From positions 1-64,000 of the forward strand of contig NW_020656092.1 of NCBI RefSeq assembly GCF_003589595.1: a DNA stretch of 64,000 nt. Direction: 5' to 3'. Position numbers and translations under genes: made by a program. The notes under the pieces are model-generated. The model saw only the letters and a list, made by a program, of their open reading frames with translations. It did not search any database and was not told where the DNA came from. Below are positions 56,175-64,000 of this stretch, in pieces. Source of the DNA: Hyposmocoma kahamanoa (Eukaryota; Arthropoda; Insecta; Lepidoptera; Cosmopterigidae). Position 1 is the stretch's first letter. Each line of letters begins with the position of its first letter.

Positions 56175-56533
56175 GGCCACTCCAAGACATTAGTTGACAA
56201 GACCCATGTCGTCGCCTTACTTTCACAAACGCGTATCTTATAAAGAGTTATTATTCAGAAGATGGCAAAACTATTTCTATTTGCATTTAAAATTTCTTAT
56301 CAAGGGGTTTAATTTGGATGCATTACTTTAAGAATGGGTCAGTGACAAAAAAAGGTAGGAAAGAAAGAGGAAAAGCCAGTGTGTGAATATGAAGGAAATG
56401 CGATGTGAAATCAGCGTGCAAAGTTTGTATATACAATCCATTTACGCATTTCAGTAACTTTGTGCCTTAAGATACAAGTTTGAGAAAGTAAGGCGACGAC
56501 ATAGGTCTTGTCAACTAATGTCTTGGAGTGGCC
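56175..56533. repeat. Fold-back: 50-base inverted arms with one mismatch
   Basis: 56175-56224 (GGCCACTCCAAGACATTAGT...) is the inverse of 56484-56533 at 49 of 50 positions. The spacer of 259 bases is AT-rich and non-coding. Part of each arm is family C-like (TTGTCAACTAATGTCTTGGA), but the arms extend beyond family C (GAAAGTAAGGCGACGACATA). Confidence 0.9.
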
Positions 56534-56668
56534 GATGCCCCTCAGACCATTGCGATCTAAAAGCTCTAAGTGGTACTGCAACTGCTACAGGCAAGCGGCA
56601 GGCGCCAGGCGTGTGGCTTACAACCAGACACGTGACTTATTCGTCCCGTTACTTGGTGTTATAAAAAA
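56500..56668 (+). mobile_element. Family C repeat, 3' part
   Basis: TTGTCAACTAATGTCTTGGA, GATGCCCCTCAGACCATTGC, TGACTTATTCGTCCCGTTAC, ending TGGTGTTATAAAAAAAATG. Contains a small GGCAGGCGCCAGGCG expansion. Confidence 0.8.
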
Positions 56669-57083
56669 AATGTAAGCGAATTTATGTAACGAATTTTTAT
56701 ATAGCGTACTAAACTATATGCCATTTGTGTAAAGTACAAACTAGATGCCGTTGTGGTAGCTGCGGTAATTCCCGAAACTACGCGTGAATTCTCTAGTCTA
56801 TGTGCCTCGTATCCAGTTTCTACGTATTACAATTGACATAAAGGCCATCGTGCTATGATTACACAAGTTCACTTCCATTCCGCCTGTAAATTGAGTCTAA
56901 CGGTTTGTGAGGTTTTTGGGAGTAAATTTTACCTATCAATACGAACAACTTCTGTTCAATGCCTCCGAAATCGCAGAAAACATTTGTTATTCTGAGCTAA
57001 ATGTTGCGGTAAAATCGCCTTTTATAAATTTTCGGAGACTTTTAGTGGTGACCTATAGATCTTAATGTAACGGATTTTAGAAG
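56669..57083. other. No gene seen
   Basis: Anonymous sequence. Confidence 0.4.
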
Positions 57084-57540
57084 GGTTTTCATGGTGTCGC
57101 CAAGATCCCGGGTTCGATCCCCAACCGGATCAATGTATAGTAGCAGTAGAGCTTCTTCTGAAAGAGTTTGTCCAAAGAAGTACTGCAACCTTACCTATTT
57201 CTGCTGCCAAACAGTAATGTGAGCATTACTGTGTTTCGGTTTGAAGGGTGCTGATGAAATTACAGGCACATTAGACTTGTCAACTTATGTCTTAGGGTGA
57301 CAGGCGCAGTGTTCCTTAGAGTTTGCGATTTAAAGCTCTGAGTGGCACTGCAATTGCTATGGACAGGCGTGTCGCTTAACACCAGGCACACGACTTGTTC
57401 GTCCTGTCATTTGGTATCATAAAAAAACTAGCTTTACAATACTGTGTTTGTAGTACCGTCGTTGTTTCTGATTTCCATAACACAAGTGTTTTAGTTACTT
57501 ATTTTAGAATCAGAGTAACGTATACTATGATGTCTAATAT
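57084..57540 (+). mobile_element. Family D SINE interrupted by a family C repeat
   Basis: D head at 57084-57132 (GGTTTTCATGGTGTCGCCAA, CCCGGGTTCGATCCCCAACC) and D body at 57429-57535 (AGTACCGTCGTTGTTTCTGA, AACACAAGTGTTTTAGTTAC) are parted by a family C copy. Confidence 0.8.
57133..57428 (+). mobile_element. Family C repeat, full length, inside family D
   Basis: TAGTAGCAGTAGAGCTTCTT to TTTGGTATCATAAAAAAAC with all family C blocks in order. One of the most complete copies. Confidence 0.9.
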
Positions 57541-60500
57541 TTGTTTTTTTAAGGGTTGTATATTTTTAACGAATTTCAATTAACGTGTGCGTTTGTTTCG
57601 TGTGCAAAGAATAGACAAACTTTATTTTCCTGCAAACCCAAGATATTTTTTTTCCGTCTTAATTAGGTACATAATTCCTTAAGCTCTTTATATAAACCCG
57701 TAGAACATAAACATTCAAAATATTAAGCCCACGTTTCACTCGCCACATCCATCATTATCCGTGTAAATTAATATCAGTTGAAAGCTAATGCTCTTATCTG
57801 ACAGGTTGCACCGTTGACTGAGTGTGTGGCGATAACAAACAAACTGCTGTTGACATTATTCTCATCGAATATATTAGCTGTAATCGCATATTATGCAATT
57901 TTCATTATAATGTAGATATCTGGCAAATCGTACATATATGCTCCGGTTATGATTTATATACTGTTTGTGTAGGATACGTAGTTCTTAAGTGTGGATTGCG
58001 GTGAAGAACACTTTATCACTACAACGTTACTTCGATTCACTTATTTAGTATATAAGATAGAGATATATTTATTTGTAAGCATACGTGGTAATAGTACACT
58101 ATTGCAGAGGACGAGAAGTACGGGATTGCTGGACGAGTATGAGTTATTTTAATACTTTTTAAAGTACATTGTATGAATACGAGTCAAGCAATCCCCGTTT
58201 CCGCCAAGGCATGTATAGAATTTTTCTCAAACATTGTGAGGAAATAATAAAAGACTAAAGAGAGGAAGATGTATAATAGAAAAGGTTAAAAAATATTAAA
58301 AGTAATATTTGACGTGTTACGACAATTGCTAAAAGAAAATATAATTTTTTTCCAGGCATATTAATAATAGTCTGCTGAACTTGTGATGATGTATTTATTA
58401 CTGTATTTTCATCATCGCTCTTCTCATTAGCACTAATTTTCGCGACCAAAATATAAAATAGACGAAAAAACAAAAGAATACCAAAACACTTTATCTTTAT
58501 GTGTTACCGCCATTTTCTTTTTTCTTTTTAGTAAGCGGTATAGGTAGGTATTTTTAATTCTTGCAATTATGAACACTGAGCTGTTGGCTATGAGTTTTTC
58601 TTTTGCCTGTTTACATAGTTCATTATTAGTAGGTAGATTTAAAAGTTTAGAGAAGCAGACAGTAATGGATTTTCATACTTATTTTGCAGACCTTGGCCGG
58701 GAAGAAGTCGTGCGGTCCATAAATGACAAACTTTCCGTGTTCGTTTTTTAAAAGTAATGCAAACGTTTCCGAGCATGTTTGAGAAAATACAGTTTACATA
58801 TTTAAGATTTCTCTTATAGTTCAATATATCGCGCCAGCAATTGGCATACAAATATTAATAATAAAGTATAGAATGTTCGCATTTATTCTTAGTCATATTT
58901 TACATAACATAATCAAAATTTTTAAAATGAAAAATTATGATTTCATAAAAAAAGGAACGTATGTTAAAGTAATAAATTTATAGAAGTTCGCAGGCTTCAA
59001 AATTTAAATGTCAAAAGCTCATTTACCTAACTATGGAATGAACGTGCATACCTGAACAGAAATTGAACGAACAAATGGCGGATTTCTTTAGTGTCGTACC
59101 ATAATCTATCTGTCGATAAGTAATTATCGACATTCAAACATTTAATTAAAATAGATCAATATTCCATTTGGGAATATTTTAGGTCATATGGGAATATCCG
59201 GGAATGTCACAGGAAATTTTGAATTTATTGTTTTGCGTTTACAAATAATACTCAAATATTTCGAAAATGTGAATTTGCACAGAAAAAAATAATATTTGTA
59301 TTTTAGAGTATATATAAAAAAGAGAAAACTTTGAAATACAAATCCTATACATTTCTAACCTCAAGATTCATATTTTCATAGAGAAATTTTTAAACAGATT
59401 CCAAATAGTGTAAGCTTTTTGTATTTATGCATTGGTATACAATTAATGTCAGTGTTAAGTGAATATTTAATACTTCCATTTAATTTTGGAAATAAATGAT
59501 AGTAGTAATATTATCAAAAATAATATTATTATCATACGTTTATTTGCTTAAAACTTGGTATAACAGGAGATGTAACAAGAGACAGTGTTAGTATAAACAT
59601 GTTTCGCATATATTAAATAGCATGCGAATGTCTGATTATACAATGTCAATTGACTACTATTGGCCGAGCGCCTTTGATTTGTGAGACAAATAGTCACGAG
59701 CGACTGCGAGTTGTGACAAGCCACGTCAAACGAGCTCTACACACGTTAGCGCTCGCCTTCACTCGGTCAGCTGGGCGAGTGACACCGAACGATGGCAAGA
59801 TAAGGTAAGGCAAATAGGCTGTCTATACGTTGGTATTGGCCTTCACCTGGCAACGTTAGACCAACATGGTCTTTGTATTGCTGGCTTTATAAAATAAGAA
59901 TTTTTAGTAGTTAAAGTTGTCGGTGGGAAAAAATTTGAAACGAGTGGATAATTTTGTTTTCAGGAACTGAGAATGCCTAGTAAATGAGACTTGTTTAATT
60001 TAAATTAAATATAAAATTATTTACCAATAAACCTAATGATGGAATTACATTATCATGTAATCTAGTTACATTAAATGTTATGATTAAATTTGACTCTTCA
60101 AAATGAAGCGAATAAATGAAGATGGTATCGGATTCAACGTTCATATTAGGCACTATTATACGGCGGTATGATTTCCAACCATTCTTTTTTCTTTTTTGAT
60201 TTGTAGGTAAAGTTGAAATAGTAAAAATAATGATAATACAATAACAAAAACCTCGTAGTGAATTATTTTAATAACAGAATATCGATAATATGTACGCTTC
60301 CAAAAACAACACTATCTCAAAATAATCGTTAACAACAATCATCAAAATATACAAACAAACAAGCAATCTGAAGAACCAAAGCAAAATTTGGCAAGATTAA
60401 ATTATTATATTTAACTACTTAAATATGTCTAATTACATGAGATATTTGGGCTTTTGTGTGATTTATAGACTGAAAAATAACAAGTGCCTATGACAATGTT

Positions 60501-61945
60501 ACATTCGGACGATCTTCGCTTTTTCAAATGCCACATCCCGTAATGCTCTAGCGACGAATTTTTATTAATACTTAATTGTTCTCACTCTCAATATTTTTGT
60601 CCATTTTATTACAATTCATGTGAATAATGCACTTTGAAAAAACATTTGTTTTGATATTTGATGTACTTCCCTTTGACAACCGTATCATGTACCCCATGTA
60701 CTGCGAAATGAACATGGTTGGCATTTAAGATGACGTTATGTATTTTCGATTCCCGTGTTTGTCGCAAACCAATGTAATGCTATCTCTTTTGGCTTAAGAC
60801 GGCACACGATAGTTAAACAAAGACAATAACATGTTTATGTTTTCAACGTCGAAATGCATCCTATACATATAACGTCTGATTTATATATGTCAACATAACA
60901 TGTCCTTTAGTTATATGTCCATAGTCTAAGCAAGCAACACATTGAAAATTATTCCACATAGAAAACGTTATACATCAAATAATGAACATTTAGAAGCTTA
61001 AAAACTATATTACAAAAATATATAAAGACATTTTTGTCTTAATATATTTTTACATTAAGACATTTATGTCTTAATATATTTTTATTTATGATGCTTAATT
61101 GAAGAAATTATTATAAAACTTTCGATAATATACATAAATAAAAATATTTATAATACAATGTATCAACCAGAACTTGTTTACAACGACTTAAACACTAAAA
61201 ATAAAACGTAAAAATTCTCCACTTTTCTTTAAAGACTATACCAATCTTTCAAAATCTGTGAATGCAGTTGTAAGTATCTCCGAAAATATGGCGATTTTGT
61301 TAAGAAAGGTTTCATAACGGGTTGGGTAGCCGCAGCAGTAGGGAACTGCACCGTCTTAAGTTTCCACTCTATATATTTAAGATTAGTTTTATTTTGTCTT
61401 TCATTTCCAGATTACACCCGTACCGAAGGAGCGTGATTCATGAAAATGCATTTATAACAAATGTCTGTCTGAAAGAAATGAATTCACTTAAGTTTCACTA
61501 CAGCCAAATGAAAAATATAGCAACATCAAACTGCTTTTAAAACGTCCAATGTCTAAAAGCAAATCTACTTTATTAATGTTGTAGTTGATAAATCATTTAT
61601 TAATAACGGTAAAAACATTTATCAATATGATTTTTCATACATACGTCTCCAGATTTATCTAAAAATAATTTCAAATTATTGCAAGTCACATTTTAGTCTA
61701 ATTCACAGTGTGTTATTTACCTAGGCAGGCAAAGAACTTACCAGAAAGATAAAACTTTACAAAAGTACGTAAAAATTTGCAAACTAAAAGGGAAACTTTA
61801 GAGCTGTCAGCTATGCACAATGCATTAGCATAACTACCTATACAGATGAGGAACGCTTCCAACATTTTAGACAACAAATCAGCGCTTTCGGATACTATTA
61901 AAATCCATTCAAATCCATTAAAATGTGTTAAATGTATTTTATTGA
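57541..61945. other. 4.4-kb stretch with no recognised gene or repeat
   Basis: AT-rich. A GC-richer block at 59655-59830 (GCCGAGCGCC, GCGCTCGCCTTCACTCGGTC) may be an unrecognised repeat or regulatory island. Local repeats include GACATTT..GTCTTAATATATTTTTA at about 61027-61083 and TGGGAATAT twice at about 59169 and 59190. Open frames of 60-75 codons show no domains. Confidence 0.5.
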
Positions 61946-62118
61946 CTGCCTCTGTGGCCGAACGGTTACCATGCTGGAGTACCATGCAGAGATCCCAAGT
62001 TGAATCCTGGACCGGGAGAAATACATTTATTTCTCTCTCCTGAGTTTGGATGTAGTTTTTGTGTACGTGTGTGTCCATGGCACCCGCGGTACAGGGTTTC
62101 CCTAGTGCAAAGCTATGA
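61946..62118 (+). mobile_element. Family A SINE
   Basis: GCCTCTGTGGCCGAACGGTT, ACCATGCAGAGATCCCAAGT, GACCGGGAGAAATACATTTA, GGCACCCGCGGTACAGGGTT. The B box is mutated (TTGAATCCTGG) and the tail is lost. Confidence 0.8.
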
Positions 62119-62277
62119 TAAAAAAGAACTAAAAAAATATAAACTTAGTAATGAACTTGGACTCATCTTTGTCTTTTGAGTTCTTGCAATCCTGTAACAA
62201 AATACACTCCCGGACACATAATTCGAGCCACCTTGACGTTTAGTATACCAGTTTCAAAACTGTATAGTAGTTTATCA

Positions 62278-62870
62278 CCAACTTCAAAAAAGGAGGTCCT
62301 CAATTCGACATATTTTTTTCATGTGTATGTTACGAGATTACTCCGACACCATGACTCTTATTTTAAAGGGGACAAGTAGTAATAATATTAATACTAATAA
62401 TTATTTATTTTCAGACAAAAATCCCATTTTTCATGTCATAATAATGTAATGATAATAAACAAGAATAAAATATAGAAGTAAAATAAAATAAATTATAGTA
62501 ATAAGGTATGACCCACACAGGTCTTCGTCTAATCTATTTCCTGTTTGCGTTGCGGTGGATGGAACGACAATACTTAAAACTTGGACCAGACATGGAAATA
62601 ACTCATAGTATGCCGTTATCAGAAGTAGTGTGAGTAGTGATCCCATTCAAATTTGAAGAAGATATTCCACCTTTAAGGGTGGTAAATTAGGAGATGAATT
62701 CAGTTTATTGAAATTCATTTTCTTTCCGTTAATCGATTAAACATAAAACCTGGCACATACATGATTACTTCTATGTGCCAAGTTTTATTGAAATCGATGG
62801 ACGATCAATCCATTTACTTTCATTGGAATTATCTAATGAAAGTAAAATGTTGTGGTGACCTAGAGCTGAT
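62278..62870. repeat. Family E segments inside the Tc1-like element
   Basis: 62278-62340 (ACTTCAAAAAAGGAGGTCCT, CAATTCGACATA) and 62655-62740 (ATTCCACCTTTAAGGGTGGT) correspond to the two blocks of the 31225 copy. 62770-62800 (GTGCCAAGTTTTATTGAAAT) matches the 29590 fragment. Confidence 0.55.
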
Positions 62871-63061
62871 CTTATGATGGAAATGGTAGACAAATGAGAG
62901 GAACTCCTCAACGGTGTACAACACTTACCTTGTGATTCGTGAGCCTCATATGATTCGTTTTGACGAGGACTTCCGTATTATGCATTTCAGTTATCGTTGA
63001 GGAGACCACGGTAACGAACACAGCGAAAGCTGAGCTAACTTCTGAGGTCATTTTTAAATAA

Positions 63062-63305
63062 CTTACTTACTTACTTCGGTGACGCTGTGACCCCAAAGTG
63101 GATCTTGATCTCCGACACCAGATTCTGCCACGCCTCTAGTTTCTGAGCCTGCTCCTTCCAGCCACTAGCACCGAGGTCCTTGAGATCTTTCTGGTCTTTA
63201 TCGCTCCAACGGTACCTGAGACGTCCGACTGGTCGGCGTCCTTTCGGGTGTCCCAAATAAGCCCTCTTCGGGACACCATCTTCTTCCATTCTGACATCTC
63301 CCAAT
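63062..63305 (-). pseudogene. LINE ORF C-terminal fragment
   Basis: The minus-strand frame 63304-63071 reads GRRPVGRLRYRWSDKDQKDL, LGASGWKEQAQKLEAWQNLV, then HFGVTASPK at the end. The GRRPVGRPxxRW pattern is the conserved extreme C-terminus of several RTE- and jockey-like LINE proteins. The upstream protein is absent. The flanking AAGTAAGTAAGTAAGTT (minus strand, 63059-63075) may be its tail repeat. Confidence 0.7.
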
Positions 63306-63646
63306 GGGACAAGTTATTTTAAATAGCACAGCTATCATCACCTGAGAGTGAAAAGTTTTTACTAATTTTTGTTGAAGAAAAACTTATAAACTTCTTGCTC
63401 AAATATATTCTTAAAGTAATATAGTGTCTGAAAGACGTATAATTTAAGTACATAAAATGCTAACTACAAACATTATTGCGTTTACTACATTTTACACCAT
63501 ATTTTTATCTTCGTCCTGAAAAATTACATAGAAATCACGTACGAGATATTCAGTCTCAGACAACGTTATAATTGATCAAACAAATATTGTTTAAGCGTTT
63601 AATACTGTATATGCAAGGTGGCTCGAATTATGTGCTCCGGAGTATA

Positions 63647-64000
63647 ATTTACAAGAAAACTGACCAAAATCCTTGATTCCTTCCTATATCCAAAGTAAGA
63701 GTTATGGATGTTTCTATAAAACGTTTGACATGAATAAAAAAATCCATACTTACTAATATTGTAAATTCGAAAAAAACTCTGTTTTCTGCTTTCACGCCTA
63801 AACAGCCAAACGAACATTAATGAATTTCGATATTGAGACAGATGGGACCTAGAAGAAGGACATAGGCTATTTTTGTCACAAAAATGAATCTTGAAGAGGG
63901 TGAAACTGGGGATGAAGAACCAATAAAACTATGATAATTAGTTTAGGACAGTAGACTACACGAAGCAGTAGTCTTCTACGCAGACGAAGTCGCGGGCACC
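63647..64000. other. No gene seen
   Basis: The last bases (CTACGCAGACGAAGTCGCGGGCACC) resemble a common end of lepidopteran repeats (CAGACGAAGTCGCGGGC), but the window stops there. Confidence 0.4.

Larger units (their letters stand above)
62205..63644. mobile_element. Tc1/mariner-like terminal repeats, 1440 bases apart, no transposase
   Basis: 62205-62235 (CACTCCCGGACACATAATTC...) and the inverse of 63614-63644 match at 27 of 31 positions, the inner 21 perfectly. TA flanks both (62203-62204, 63645-63646). The length is that of a mariner, but no DDE/DDD transposase frame is readable; the interior holds family E segments and a LINE scrap. Confidence 0.75.

Noticed and set aside
8872..62118. 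tRNA-like heads with A and B boxes as true tRNA genes
   Set aside because: No full cloverleaf (paired acceptor stem and anticodon arm) can be formed, and each is followed by the same SINE body and tail.
1..64000. CRISPR array, operon, or bacterial plasmid origin
   Set aside because: No regularly spaced short repeats with unique spacers and no bacterial-type gene density; the composition and elements are insect nuclear.

Overview
This window looks like intergenic or repeat-rich nuclear DNA of a moth or butterfly. It is AT-rich and has no operon-like coding. It is crowded with decayed and nested transposable elements of types common in Lepidoptera: tRNA-derived SINEs with (TTA)n-type tails, CR1-like and RTE-like LINEs, a Ty3/gypsy element, Tc1/mariner and hAT-like non-autonomous elements, and many fold-back MITEs. 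The order-level assignment is inference from repeat character, not from a host gene. I found no convincing host protein-coding gene, rRNA, true tRNA gene or CRISPR array.

Layout. 1-3.7 kb: AT-rich DNA with SINE relics. 4.0-5.35 kb: a broken CR1-type LINE ORF1 (zinc finger, coiled coil, FP-like domain) ending at an (ACACGC)n microsatellite. 5.8-8.1 kb: the most notable locus, a two-exon tyrosine recombinase of Crypton type. All catalytic residues are readable, the 134-base intron is clean, a hairpin overlaps the end of the reading frame, and a decayed, unassigned second reading frame follows. 9.9-13.3 kb: a CR1-type LINE ORF2 (endonuclease plus reverse transcriptase) with its 3' UTR, interrupted by a 228-base MITE whose 8-base target duplication and removal restore the LINE frame. 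It is on the same strand and in the right order relative to the ORF1 block, so the two may be halves of one element split by later insertions. 14.1-14.8 kb: RTE-type LINE 3' end (minus). 16.4-19.6 kb: decayed Ty3/gypsy pol and LTR (minus). 20.5-26.1 kb: hAT-like MITE, SINEs, a second MITE copy, a mariner end, and a 476-base tandem duplication with an inverted arm. 26-50 kb: mostly AT-rich sequence with scattered SINEs, RTE fragments and several fold-back elements. 50-57.5 kb: a dense nest of repeats inserted into one another, including a Tc1-type MITE with a TA duplication inside a family C repeat. 57.5-62 kb: nearly empty. 62.2-63.6 kb: a TA-flanked pair of Tc1-like terminal repeats enclosing other repeats and no recognisable transposase.

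Recurrent families named here for reference: A = tRNA-like SINE with a TTA-rich tail (9 copies); B = tRNA-like SINE with canonical A and B boxes and a tail ending GTATTAATAATTATAAC (about 9 copies or pieces); C = about 300-base repeat with no tRNA boxes, ending in ATAAAAAA (about 15 copies); D and G = two further tRNA-like SINEs; E = a short lepidopteran-type repeat beginning AACCGACTTC. Family names are local labels, not database names. Boundaries of repeats are approximate unless a terminal repeat or target duplication is stated.
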